In this document: piece after piece, positions 27,866 through 37,700 of the stretch | How the letters are laid out: the number at the start of each line of letters is the position of its first letter | Numbering within the stretch: position 1 is the first letter of the stretch | Assembly: GCF_042676605.1 (NCBI RefSeq) | Contig: NZ_JBHTHQ010000021.1 | Location: 434,001-498,000, forward strand | Origin: Alloscardovia venturai | GTDB taxonomy: Bacteria; Actinomycetota; Actinomycetes; Actinomycetales; Bifidobacteriaceae | Reading direction: 5' to 3' | DNA length: 64,000 nt | Made by a program: the position numbers and the translations under genes | Notes under the pieces: generated by a model | The model's database searches: none | Told to the model about the DNA's origin: nothing | The model's input: the letters and a program-made list of their open reading frames with translations, nothing else

Positions 27866-27920
27866 ATATCCCCAAAAAGGGTGAGCTGCACCACCTACAC
27901 AAGTGTATGCATATACTTCG

Positions 27921-29258
27921 CTACAAACGAGGTAAGTACTCCTGAAGCTCATATGGCGTAACCTGCATGCGGTACTCTTCCCATTCTTTGCGTTTATTCC
28001 GTAAGAAGTACTCAAACACGTGCTCGCCGAGAACGGATGCAACGAAATCCGACTTTTCCATCACCTTGAGCGCAGTGTCTAACGAATCTGGGAGAGGCTG
28101 AATACCCATCGCCTGCCTCTCAAGATCTGTCAGCTCCCATACGTCATCGCTTGTCGGCTCGCCAAGTTCCATACCTTGCTTAATTCCATCCAGACCTGCA
28201 GCAAGAAGTACAGAATACGCCAAATATGGGTTTGCTACAGGGTCAAGACCGCGGAATTCCATCCGAGCAGAGTTGCCCTTACCTGGCTTGTACTGTGGAA
28301 TGCGCAGTAACGCCGAGCGATTATTGTGCCCCCAACAAATATAACTTGGAGCTTCTGCTCCACCCCACAGGCGCTTATAGGAATTTACGTACTGATTTGT
28401 CACAGCGGTAATCTCTGCAGCATGATTCATAATGCCCGCCGCAAATTGACGCGCAGTTTGGCTCATGTTGAACTCTTGACCTGCTTCGTAGAACGCGTTC
28501 GCATCACCTTCGAAAAGGCTCAAGTGAGTATGCATACCAGAACCTGGCTGATGAGCAAGAGGCTTTGGCATAAAGCTTGCGTGAATACCACGTTCGAGAG
28601 AGACTTCCTTAATAACGGTGCGGAAAGTCATAATGTTATCAGCTATGGCAAGCGCATCTGCATAGCGCAGGTCAATCTCGTTTTGTCCAGGACCCGCCTC
28701 GTGATGAGAATACTCCACTGAAATACCCATCTGCTCAAGCATATTGACAGCAGCACGACGAAAGTCCATTCCCGAGCTGCGTGGCACATGATCGAAATAT
28801 CCACCCGCATCAATAGGGACAGGAGGCTTAGAATAGTCATCTTGAGGTTCAAACAAGTAGAATTCAATTTCAGGATGAACATAGAATGTAAAGCCCATAT
28901 CTTTCGCTTGCTCAAGTGTGCGCTTGAGAACGAAGCGTGGGTCCCCCAGCGATGGCTGTCCTTCAGGAGTCAAGACATCGCAGAACATACGTGCTGTCCC
29001 CTGCGGACCTCCTCGCCAAGGAAGTACTTGGAATGTCGTGGGGTCTGGGCGGACGATCATATCATCTTCAGACACGCGAGTCAGACCTTCAATGGCAGAA
29101 CCATCAAAGCCAAGACCTTCTTCAAAAGCATCTTCCAATTCTGCCGGTGCGATAGCCACAGACTTCAATTGTCCGAGAACATCGGTAAACCACAAACGAA
29201 TGAAACGAATGTCGCGCTCTTCGATGGTGCGCAACGCAAATTCTTGCTGTTTATTCAT
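27921..29258 (-). CDS. glnA: Glutamine synthetase, type I
   Basis: GlnA makes glutamine from glutamate, ammonia and ATP. The 445-residue product has the beta-Grasp N-terminus, the DGSAIEG motif, the ATP-binding KPLAHQPGSGMHTHLSL, and ARMEFRGLDPVANPYLA near the active site. The NLYDLPPEE adenylylation motif of the beta class is absent, so it is most likely the alpha (GSI-alpha) class. It begins 12 bases after priA, so it is the last gene of the histidine operon; glutamine is the ammonia donor for HisH, a plausible reason for the linkage. Confidence 0.93.
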   Translation of the reverse strand: MNKQQEFALRTIEERDIRFIRLWFTDVLGQLKSVAIAPAELEDAFEEGLGFDGSAIEGLTRVSEDDMIVRPDPTTFQVLPWRGGPQGTARMFCDVLTPEGQPSLGDPRFVLKRTLEQAKDMGFTFYVHPEIEFYLFEPQDDYSKPPVPIDAGGYFDHVPRSSGMDFRRAAVNMLEQMGISVEYSHHEAGPGQNEIDLRYADALAIADNIMTFRTVIKEVSLERGIHASFMPKPLAHQPGSGMHTHLSLFEGDANAFYEAGQEFNMSQTARQFAAGIMNHAAEITAVTNQYVNSYKRLWGGAEAPSYICWGHNNRSALLRIPQYKPGKGNSARMEFRGLDPVANPYLAYSVLLAAGLDGIKQGMELGEPTSDDVWELTDLERQAMGIQPLPDSLDTALKVMEKSDFVASVLGEHVFEYFLRNKRKEWEEYRMQVTPYELQEYLPRL

Positions 29259-29270
29259 ATGTCAATTCTC

Positions 29271-30014
29271 TCAAACAATTGTTACGTCTTGTGTTAACAC
29301 GAGCGCCTCGTCAAGAGTAAATGCTTTTGCATAGAGCGATTTGCCTAAAATAGCGGCATCTACTCCGCCTCCAATAGCTGCGATATCACGCAAATCGTCG
29401 AGTTTTGAGATACCGCCAGAGGCTGTAACTTGGGCATCAGTATACTCGCTGACTTCACGGAGTAAATCAATATTTGGCCCAGCCATCATACCATCGCGCA
29501 TTACATCGGTGACAACGTACCGTGCGCACCCCGCTTCGTTAAGCTGTTCAATAACGTCGAAGAGATTTCCACCTTCACTTGTCCACCCTCGACCAGCGAG
29601 TGTCGTGCCTCTCACGTCAAGCCCTACTGCGACCTTCTCGCCGAATTTGCGTATCACGGAAGCTGTCCACTGCGGATTTTCCAATGCCGCCGTACCTATG
29701 TTGACACGTGCTGCGCCGGCATCGAGTGCTGCTTCAAGGGAAGCATCATCGCGTATACCACCAGAAAGCTCAATGTGCACGCGATTACCAAGTTTCTCAA
29801 CGATTTCACGAACTTGATGTTTATTGTCTCCTGTGCCAAAAGCTGCATCAAGATCCACTAGATGAATCCACGGTGCTCCTTGCTCTACCCAATTGAGCGC
29901 GGCGTCGAAAGGAGTACCGTAGTCCATTTCCGATCCAGATTCCCCTTGGCGCAGACGGACTGCTTTCCCGTCTCGTACGTCAACTGCTGGAAGAAGTGTC
30001 AAACTCGTCGTCAC
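29271..30014 (-). CDS. priA: Phosphoribosyl isomerase A (HisA/PriA)
   Basis: The 247-residue (beta-alpha)8 protein has the two phosphate-binding halves and catalytic Asp residues (AVDVRDGKAV and VTDVMRDGMM). In actinobacteria this enzyme serves both histidine (HisA) and tryptophan (TrpF) synthesis. The LLPAVDVRDGKAVRL start and SGGIRDD match the actinobacterial PriA form. Whether it does both jobs here depends on whether trpF exists elsewhere in the genome. It lies between hisH and glnA. Confidence 0.9.
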   Translation of the reverse strand: MTTSLTLLPAVDVRDGKAVRLRQGESGSEMDYGTPFDAALNWVEQGAPWIHLVDLDAAFGTGDNKHQVREIVEKLGNRVHIELSGGIRDDASLEAALDAGAARVNIGTAALENPQWTASVIRKFGEKVAVGLDVRGTTLAGRGWTSEGGNLFDVIEQLNEAGCARYVVTDVMRDGMMAGPNIDLLREVSEYTDAQVTASGGISKLDDLRDIAAIGGGVDAAILGKSLYAKAFTLDEALVLTQDVTIV

Positions 30015-30024
30015 GATATGTCTC

Positions 30025-30672
30025 CTAGAAAGTTTCTATCCAATTTGTTAACAGCTTCGCTCCAGCGTGACCTGATTTCTCGGGATGAAATTGTGTCACT
30101 GTAAGAGGACCCTTCTCAACTGCCGCAATGAAAGTATCAGACCCATAGGTTGCCGTGGTAACTTTTTCTTCATACTCCTGAGTAAATACGTCGTCGTGAT
30201 ACGCCTTGTCGGTGTTGGTGTGCGCAGCATAAGAATGTACAAAATAAAAACGCTCATTCTCAATTCCGCGCATAAGGTGTGAATCATCTGGAGAGCAAAC
30301 TGTATTCCACCCCATGTGCGGCACAACGGGTGCTGCAAGTTTTTCAATGCATCCACCGATGAGCCCCAACCCGGCACATTGGGCTCCGCGCTCATTGCCC
30401 TCATTAAACATAACTTGCTCACCGACACAAACACCAAGTACTGGCAAGTTGCGGGAGATTCGAGTATAAACGACATCGTCGCCAAAGGCTTCAAGAAGTC
30501 CTGCCATACACGCAGCATATGCGCCAACGCCGGGAACGACTAATCCATCAGCATGAATCGACGTATCTATGTCATTCGTTAACTCGACATGTGCGCCAAC
30601 ATTCAGTAAAGCACGCACCATTGAGCGAACATTTCCAAAGCCATAATCAAATACGACGATATGAGGAGTCAT
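30025..30672 (-). CDS. hisH: Imidazole glycerol phosphate synthase glutaminase subunit HisH
   Basis: HisH frees ammonia from glutamine and passes it to HisF. The protein (215 residues) has the class I glutaminase triad: Cys in GVCVGEQVMF, and His and Glu in TQFHPEKSGHAG. VFDYGFGNVRS is the usual N-terminus. Two ATGs lie two codons apart; the second is chosen because GAAAGAAG is better spaced from it. hisF is not next to it in this window. Confidence 0.93.
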   Translation of the reverse strand: MTPHIVVFDYGFGNVRSMVRALLNVGAHVELTNDIDTSIHADGLVVPGVGAYAACMAGLLEAFGDDVVYTRISRNLPVLGVCVGEQVMFNEGNERGAQCAGLGLIGGCIEKLAAPVVPHMGWNTVCSPDDSHLMRGIENERFYFVHSYAAHTNTDKAYHDDVFTQEYEEKVTTATYGSDTFIAAVEKGPLTVTQFHPEKSGHAGAKLLTNWIETF

Positions 30673-30747
30673 ACACATCTTCTTTCTCGTACAGGCTCAC
30701 CACCAACGGCCTCTCAAACAGATGTTTAGTATCTATCTTTGTCTCTA

Positions 30748-31386
30748 TCAGCGTTCAGCGTCATCTCCGTCATACGATGTTCCAGCGCGCGGCGTCATTA
30801 AGGTACGTATATATGTCAAGGCTTCATCATGGCTTGCAAAGCTTGATGACTCGACATGCGGATAGCCAAGTACATCCATGTCATCTACCGTCTGTGCGCC
30901 AATCATCAGGTCTTCGATACTGCTGTCAAGGGAAGCGAAAAGCATAGGTGGCGCAAAGTCTTGAGCCTGTTTGCCGTCATACCAATGAGTAGCGCTAATC
31001 TTATCGGCACGATTGACGCATGCGATAACAGACAAGCCTGCCATGACGTCGGACAAATCACGTGCTGCTTCTTCGGGAGCTTGCCCATCTGTTTTATGCA
31101 TAATGGCACCAGCTCCCGTTGGGAAACCTACTGATAAGGCATCAATATCACATATGCAACACAGTGCAGCGAGGAATTTTGCATCGACTATTTGCGTGAT
31201 AAGAATGGCAATTTTTGCTTTGCTTCCCAGAAGCCCCGCAAGTTCCTCATCAAAGTGAGGGTCAAGTGAGTAATGGTCTGTGAGATTGTCATCAAGTTCT
31301 TTGCCGAAATCGGCATCAAACTGCTTCTCTAGATCTGCAAACACAGCATTGACTTGATCATCATTTAATTCGTTCTCATCAGTCAT
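30748..31386 (-). CDS. Hypothetical protein in the histidine operon
   Basis: An acidic protein of 212 residues that I do not recognise. It has a charged N-terminus, a hydrophobic stretch around residues 56-75 (AKIAILITQIVDAKFLAALC) with several Cys just after it, a Gly-rich GFPTGAGAIMHKTDG, and an acidic C-terminal third. No signal peptide or clear catalytic motif is seen. It lies between hisB (65 bases away) and hisH (75 bases), in the same direction, so it should be co-transcribed with the his genes. A role in histidine synthesis is only suggested by position. Confidence 0.75.
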   Translation of the reverse strand: MTDENELNDDQVNAVFADLEKQFDADFGKELDDNLTDHYSLDPHFDEELAGLLGSKAKIAILITQIVDAKFLAALCCICDIDALSVGFPTGAGAIMHKTDGQAPEEAARDLSDVMAGLSVIACVNRADKISATHWYDGKQAQDFAPPMLFASLDSSIEDLMIGAQTVDDMDVLGYPHVESSSFASHDEALTYIRTLMTPRAGTSYDGDDAER

Positions 31387-31451
31387 AACTCTACCTTAAA
31401 CGCAAATTCCTCATACACACATATTAAGCGTACAGTAGCGAAGTTTGAGGA

Positions 31452-32051
31452 TTATAAAGCGCCCTTCGTGCTTGGGATACCGTCAACACGCGGGTCGAGA
31501 GCAACTGCCTGACGGAGAGCCCGCGCCAGAGCCTTAAACTCTGCCTCCGCTATATGGTGCGGGTCACGGCCAGCTAATACACGCATATGTAAGCACATGT
31601 CAGCATGGAAAGCAATGGATTCCATCACGTGCCTGACCAAAGAACCAGTAAAATGCCCACCAATCATGGCATACTCAAAGCCTTCAGGCTCACCTGTGCA
31701 CACTGCATAAGGGCGACCAGAAATATCAACTACTGCCTGTGCTAAAGCTTCATCGAGCGGCACAAGTGCATCAGCGAAGCGTACAATCCCTCTCTTGTCT
31801 CCCAACGCCTGCTTTAGAGCCTCGCCAAATACAATTGCCACATCTTCAACCGTATGATGAGCATCAATGTCCGTATCTCCATGTGCTTTAACTGTCATAT
31901 CAATTAACGAATGTTTAGACAAAGCTGTAAGCATGTGATTGTAAAACGGCACTGTAGTATCGATATCAGCTTTACCGCTACCATCAAGGTTAAGTGTAAG
32001 TTCAATCGACGATTCACTCGTTTCACGTTTAATCGTGGCTGTACGTGCCAT
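31452..32051 (-). CDS. hisB: Imidazoleglycerol-phosphate dehydratase HisB
   Basis: HisB removes water from imidazole glycerol phosphate in histidine synthesis. The 199-residue monofunctional form has the metal-binding repeats DIDAHHTVEDVAI and HHIAEAEFKALARAL and the N-terminal PFYNHMLTAL. The ATG overlaps the hisC stop by one base (TAATG), indicating coupled translation. Confidence 0.95.
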   Translation of the reverse strand: MARTATIKRETSESSIELTLNLDGSGKADIDTTVPFYNHMLTALSKHSLIDMTVKAHGDTDIDAHHTVEDVAIVFGEALKQALGDKRGIVRFADALVPLDEALAQAVVDISGRPYAVCTGEPEGFEYAMIGGHFTGSLVRHVMESIAFHADMCLHMRVLAGRDPHHIAEAEFKALARALRQAVALDPRVDGIPSTKGAL

Positions 32052-33211
32052 TATTCCCCACTTTCATCAAGCTCATGGAGGACATGAGTAAGTTCTCGTT
32101 TGAAAGTATTCATCTCATCATCAGTACCCATACATACACGCACATAGCCATCGGGACCTACTTCGCGGATGAGAACTCCTCGCTGCAAGAGCTTTTCGAA
32201 GACAAGATGACGATTATCAAAACGCCCAAACAAAATGAAATTAGAATCACTTGGAGCGACAGCGAGTTCATGCCCGTGATACTTCTGCTGTGCCAACCAC
32301 GCCGCGGTATCTTCACGCGTACGACGCAAATGCTCTACCTGACTGAGCTGCTCGTCAGTATGCTCAAGTGCTGCTAAAGCGGCTACTTGAGTGAGAGCGC
32401 TCAAGTGATACGGCATACGAACGATACGCAGCGCATCAATGATTCCCTGAGAGGCTGCAATGTACCCAACGCGAGCTCCAGCGTATGCAAATGCTTTGGA
32501 TAAGGTGCGCGAAACAGCCACATTGTCATAACGCGCGAGCAATGTATGAGCCGACGTCACACCAGGTCGTCTAAACTCAGCATATGCTTCATCGACTACC
32601 ACAATCGGGTGCGCACTTTCATCTGCATCAGCTACACTAACATGCTGACACGCAGCGACGATACGCTCGATATCGCTGACATCAATAGGGGTACCTGTCG
32701 GATTGTTCGGGCTGGTAATAATTACCATAGATGGCTGTATACGTTTAATCTCAGCAATACCTGCATCGACGTCTACGGTAAAGTCATCTTTACGCGAGGT
32801 CATATGCCACGTCGTAAACGTATCTCGCGCATACTCCGGATACATGGAGTATGTCGGTGCAAAGCTCAATGCAGTACGCCCGGGACCGCCAAACGCTTGG
32901 AAAAGCTGGAGCATAATCTCATTGGAACCGTTAGCCGCCCACACTTGAGAAGGCGGTACGTCTACACCCGTCTCTTTCTTCAGATACTCAGCGAGAGCTG
33001 CACGCAACTGCTCATGCTCACGGTCAGGATAACGATTCAGCGTAGAAGCAATTTGGCGCACACGCTTCACGATGGAATCGATAACAGCAGCGCTCGGCTC
33101 ATATGGATTCTCATTGACATTAAGGCATACTGGTACGTCAAGCTGAGGAGCCCCATATGGCTCCTCATCGAGCAAATCATTACGTAGAGGAACAGTCGCA
33201 GGAATAGCCAT
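32051..33211 (-). CDS. hisC: Histidinol-phosphate aminotransferase HisC
   Basis: A PLP-dependent class I/II aminotransferase of 386 residues that converts imidazole acetol phosphate to histidinol phosphate. Seen are LNVNENPYEPS near the N-terminus, TSPNNPTGTPI, VDEAYAEF, and the PLP Lys in SRTLSKAFAYAGARVGY. Its ATG follows the hisD stop directly, so the two are translationally coupled. Confidence 0.94.
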   Translation of the reverse strand: MAIPATVPLRNDLLDEEPYGAPQLDVPVCLNVNENPYEPSAAVIDSIVKRVRQIASTLNRYPDREHEQLRAALAEYLKKETGVDVPPSQVWAANGSNEIMLQLFQAFGGPGRTALSFAPTYSMYPEYARDTFTTWHMTSRKDDFTVDVDAGIAEIKRIQPSMVIITSPNNPTGTPIDVSDIERIVAACQHVSVADADESAHPIVVVDEAYAEFRRPGVTSAHTLLARYDNVAVSRTLSKAFAYAGARVGYIAASQGIIDALRIVRMPYHLSALTQVAALAALEHTDEQLSQVEHLRRTREDTAAWLAQQKYHGHELAVAPSDSNFILFGRFDNRHLVFEKLLQRGVLIREVGPDGYVRVCMGTDDEMNTFKRELTHVLHELDESGE

Positions 33212-34606
33212 TTATAACCCTGCCTGGTCTTCCTGCTGTGCCAATGTTTCTTTGTCGTATGGATCGCTGACAAAGCGAGTTAAGACACACTCACCATGCG
33301 CCGGCAAATCTTCAGAGACAGCAAAATCATTGACTTTACGAGCGAGATCCTTCAATCCAACTTCGTCATATTCGATAACTTCTACAGCTTTCATAAAGGT
33401 ATGGACGCCAAGACCAGACTGGAAACGTGCAGTGCCACCAGTAGGAAGAACATGGTTAGATCCTGACATGTAGTCTCCCAGCGGAACTGGGGAGTATGGA
33501 CCACGGAAAATTGCACCAGCATTGCGTATACGCTTAACGACGTCATCAGCATGCACGGTATGTATCTCTAAATGCTCTGCTGCATAAGCATTTGCAACGT
33601 CGATAGACATATCGAGATTATCGGTGAGAACTATCGCAGACTGCGTACCATGCAATGCTGCAGTCATACGGTCTCGATTCTTCGTCCGCGGCACACGCTT
33701 TTCAAGCTCTTCAACCACACGAGCTGCCTGATTAGCATCATCTGTAATGAGCACTGCGCCAGCTAATTCATCATGCTCTGCCTGTCCCATGAGATCTGCA
33801 GCGAGGAAATCAGGACGTGCTGTAGAGTCTGCAATGATGCCAATTTCCGATGGACCAGCCTCAGCGTCGATGCCACAAATACCTGAAATCATGTGTTTCG
33901 CTGTAGCGACAAAGATATTTCCTGGACCGGTAATCATGTCTACAGGCTCGCACAAGACCTCGCCATCTTGCGGCTCACTTCCAGCAGCTCCATAAGCAAA
34001 CATAGCTACCGCCTGCGCACCGCCGACAGCATATACTTCCTCTACACCTAAGATAGCGCATGTAGCAAGAATTGTAGCGTTAGGAAAACCGTCAGGATTA
34101 TCTGCGCTTGGCGGAGTCGCAATAGCCAAAGACTCTACGCCAGCCGCTTGCGCCGGTACCGCATTCATAATAACGGATGTAGGATATACAGCCTTACCAC
34201 CTGGAACATAGAGACCGACACGCTCTACAGGAATCCAGCGCTGGGATACGCGTGCGCCTTCACCCAAATCTGTAGAGAAGTCAGATGGCACCTGCGACTT
34301 GCATACAGCTCGGATGCGCTTCACCGACTCTTCTATAGCAGCACGTACCTGTGGCTTAAGCTCTTCAAGTGCCTTATTCATCGCCTCTACAGGAACACGT
34401 AAATACGTAGGACGGACGTGGTCAAACTTTTCTGCATAATCTCGCAACGCCGCAGCCCCTCGCGACTTCACTTCTTCAAGAATCGGCGCCACAAGCTCCT
34501 CAGCTTGACTTACACCCATCTGTGCACGAGGAACGGTTTCTAGCAGTTGCGCGCGAGACAACTTCGTGCCACGCAAATCTATTGTTCTAATAATTGGTTC
34601 TGTCAT
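33212..34606 (-). CDS. hisD: Histidinol dehydrogenase HisD
   Basis: HisD catalyses the last two oxidations to histidine with NAD. The 464-residue protein contains VGLYVPGGKAVYPTSV, the signature region with MGQAEHDELAGAVLIT and the C-terminal HVLPTGGTARF. It is the first gene of the operon hisD-hisC-hisB-orf-hisH-priA-glnA. No ribosome binding site precedes the ATG; a TAAACT box lies 6 bases before it. Confidence 0.95.
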   Translation of the reverse strand: MTEPIIRTIDLRGTKLSRAQLLETVPRAQMGVSQAEELVAPILEEVKSRGAAALRDYAEKFDHVRPTYLRVPVEAMNKALEELKPQVRAAIEESVKRIRAVCKSQVPSDFSTDLGEGARVSQRWIPVERVGLYVPGGKAVYPTSVIMNAVPAQAAGVESLAIATPPSADNPDGFPNATILATCAILGVEEVYAVGGAQAVAMFAYGAAGSEPQDGEVLCEPVDMITGPGNIFVATAKHMISGICGIDAEAGPSEIGIIADSTARPDFLAADLMGQAEHDELAGAVLITDDANQAARVVEELEKRVPRTKNRDRMTAALHGTQSAIVLTDNLDMSIDVANAYAAEHLEIHTVHADDVVKRIRNAGAIFRGPYSPVPLGDYMSGSNHVLPTGGTARFQSGLGVHTFMKAVEVIEYDEVGLKDLARKVNDFAVSEDLPAHGECVLTRFVSDPYDKETLAQQEDQAGL

Positions 34607-34612
34607 AGTTCG

Positions 34613-34618
34613 AGTTTA
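34613..34618 (-). promoter_or_regulatory. Candidate -10 box of the his operon (leaderless)
   Basis: The minus strand reads TAAACT, 6 bases before the hisD ATG. A TTGCTT lies about 15-16 bases upstream of it as a possible -35. A leaderless start would leave no room for an attenuator or T-box in the 96-base gap to dnaE, and none is seen. Confidence 0.42.
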
Positions 34619-34702
34619 GTCACCTCATTCTGTAAGCAAGCCTTAATATTATTAAAAATCTCATAAACTGGGATAAGTCGTCGAAATTTAAGTCCTACAG
34701 TA

Positions 34703-37700
34703 TTACGCGATGCATCGTGGACCAAACATCATCTTCACTTCCCCAAACAAACCTGCATCTTTTGCAACTCTAAAATCGTCCCCCATAGTGACAACCGACA
34801 CAGATCCGTCACCGTGGACTATTGTCAATTTAACTTCACTATAGCCAGGATGAGCCTTAATAAGCCGAGCAAGGTTATCCATACGGTCTTGACGAAGGAC
34901 AGACTCTGGCAGAGTAATCATCACGGTAGAAGTATCTACGTCATCAATCTTAGGAACTTCCATATCTTGAGCACGTACAGATACTACTTCATCACGCGCC
35001 TCCGCAAAACCTGTCACGCGGACAACAGTATCAATGTTGAGTTCAGAAGCATGCGCTTCATATGCTTTTCCAAAGAAAAGACACTGCACGGAGGCTTCCA
35101 TATCCTCGACCGTGATAATCGCCCATGGATTGCCTTTTTTGGAAATCTTCCGTTCGACATTTGTGATAAGTCCTGCAATAGTAACGCGCGTGCGTGCCTC
35201 CATAGTTGACGCAGCGTTGAGCAACTGAGCTATAGACATATCACGCATCCCCGCCAAAACACTCGCCATGCCAGAGAGCGGGTGGTCTGAAACGTATAAG
35301 CCCAACATTTCACGCTCAAAATTGAGCTTCGTGGATTTATCCCACTCCTCAATATGAGGAATTTGAACGGTAACTCCACTAGGAGCATCATCTCCGTCAA
35401 GACCTGCAAAGAGGTCGAATTGTCCCTCAGCCTCCTTACGGCGCACCGGTACTACTTGATCAATTGCCTCTTCATGGATCGTGACAAGGGCACGACGGTT
35501 ACCATCAGTATTGTCAAATGCTCCGCCCTTGATAAGCGACTCTACCATACGTTTGTTGAGCGCATTGAGAGGCACTCGATTGATAAAGTCAAGGAAGTTG
35601 ACGAACTTGCCTTTCTCCCCTTCTCGTTCACTAATTATCTCCTGCACACGATCTGCGCCAACGTTGCGGATAGCAGCAAGACCAAAACGTACGACATCGC
35701 CAACTGCAGAGAATTGAAGCTGGGATTCATTGATATCTGGAGGAAGTACTTGGATACCCATGCGGCGTGCTTCACCGAGATAAAGCGCAGTTTTATTCTT
35801 GTCGTTCTTTGCGTTCTCCAGTAATGCAGCCATAAATTCCACTGGATAGTGGGTTTTGAGATAGGCAGTCCAGTATGAGACAAGACCATATGCTGCTGAG
35901 TGTGCTTTATTAAACGCGTACCCTGCAAACGGAACAAAGATATCCCATACTGCCTGCGCTGCCTCACGCGAATACCCATGCTCTTCCATCCCCTTAAAGA
36001 ATGGAACCTGCTCTTTCGCAAGCACTTCAGGCTTTTTCTTGCCCATAGCTCGGCGTAATACATCTGCCCTACCAAGCGAGTAGCCTGCAAGAATTCGTGC
36101 AGCAGACTGTACCTGCTCTTGGTACACGATAAGACCATAGGTTTCATCCAGAACTGGTGCAAGAGCCTCAGCTACCTCGGGATGAATCGGAGCAACTTTC
36201 TGCAAATGGTTCTTGCGCTTTGCATAATTATTGTGAGAATCGACATCCATCGGACCAGGACGATACAGAGCAATAAGTGCAGAAATATCATTAAAGTTAT
36301 CCGGTTTGAGCGATTTTAGTAGGCTACGCATACCATCAGAATCGAGCTGGAACACACCTAAAGTATCCCCGCGAGCAAGTAACTGATACGTTTCTTTATC
36401 GTCGATAGGCACAGACTTAATATCGAAAGTTTCCTTGCCATTGCGTTCGATGTTGCTCAATGTATCACGTATTACAGTCAAGTTCGATAGACCCAAAAAG
36501 TCCATCTTCACAAGACCAAGAGTTTCACATGTATGGTATTCAAATGTCGTTGTAACCGTACCATCAGTACGCTGTAGCAGCGGTGAAGTGTCCGTAATTG
36601 GGTTTGACGCCATGATGGTCGCACATGCGTGCACACCCGTTTGGCGTATCAATCCTTCGATACCCATCGCCTTTTTCGTAATTTTTTGTACATCAGGATT
36701 GGACTCGTACAGGTTGCGGAACTCCTGCGCTTCCTCATATCGCTTGGATTGTGGGTTGAAGATATCGGCGACACTAATATCTTTACCACCCACTGCTGGC
36801 GGAAGCGCTTTCGTCATCTGCTCACCCATGGAGAAGTCATAATCCATGATTCGTGCAGAGTCCTTGAGAGCCTGCTTCGTCTTAATAGTTCCATAGGTAA
36901 CGCATTGAGCAACCTTATCGTGCCCGTATTTGTCCGCAACGTATTCGAGTACGCGCATACGCCCCACAGGGTCAAAGTCCACATCAATATCAGGCAGAGA
37001 CACACGTTCTGGGTTCAAAAAGCGCTCAAAGATGAGACCATGCTTCAATGGATCAAGCTCAGTGATTCCCAAAGCATACGCCACCATCGACCCTGCAGCC
37101 GATCCACGACCAGGCCCTACCATGACACCATTATCTTTAGCCCATTGAATATAGTCTGCCACCACTAAGAAGTAGCCGCAGAACTGCATTTGGCAGATAA
37201 CGCCACACTCATAATCAGCTTGACGAGCAACGTCCTCAGGAATATTACCGTGATAGCGTTTAACTAAGCCTTCTTGAACGTTGTTCAAGAACAGAGAGGT
37301 CGCATCCCATCCTTCAGGACAGTTAAATTCAGGCATGAAAGCACCATCTTGATGATCGTCAAAAATGACGTTGCAACGTTCTGCAATTTCAACGGTATTG
37401 CGGCATGCCTGTGGAAACTCCTTAAAAAGGTCATACATTTCCTGAGCGGACTTGATGTAGTAGCCTGTTCCATCAAAGTGGAAACGATTAGGATTCGTTA
37501 ATCGGTCTCCAGAATTGATGCAAAGCAAAGCGTCCTGCGCTTCTGCGTCCTGCGCTGTAGCATAATGTGAATCATTCGTCACGACAAGTGGCGCATTAAT
37601 TTTTTTTGCGATGTCTAGAAGATCTTTGCGTACCTTTGTCTCGATGGGCAAGCCATGGTCCATTAGTTCTACATAAAAATTATCTTTGCCAAAAATATCT

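Noticed and set aside
32546..33187. 213-residue open frame opposite hisC
   Set aside because: Antisense shadow of hisC; composition follows the other strand.
34607..34702. Attenuator or His-rich leader peptide before hisD
   Set aside because: The 96 bases contain no run of His codons and no competing hairpins; a TANNNT box close to the ATG leaves no room for a leader.
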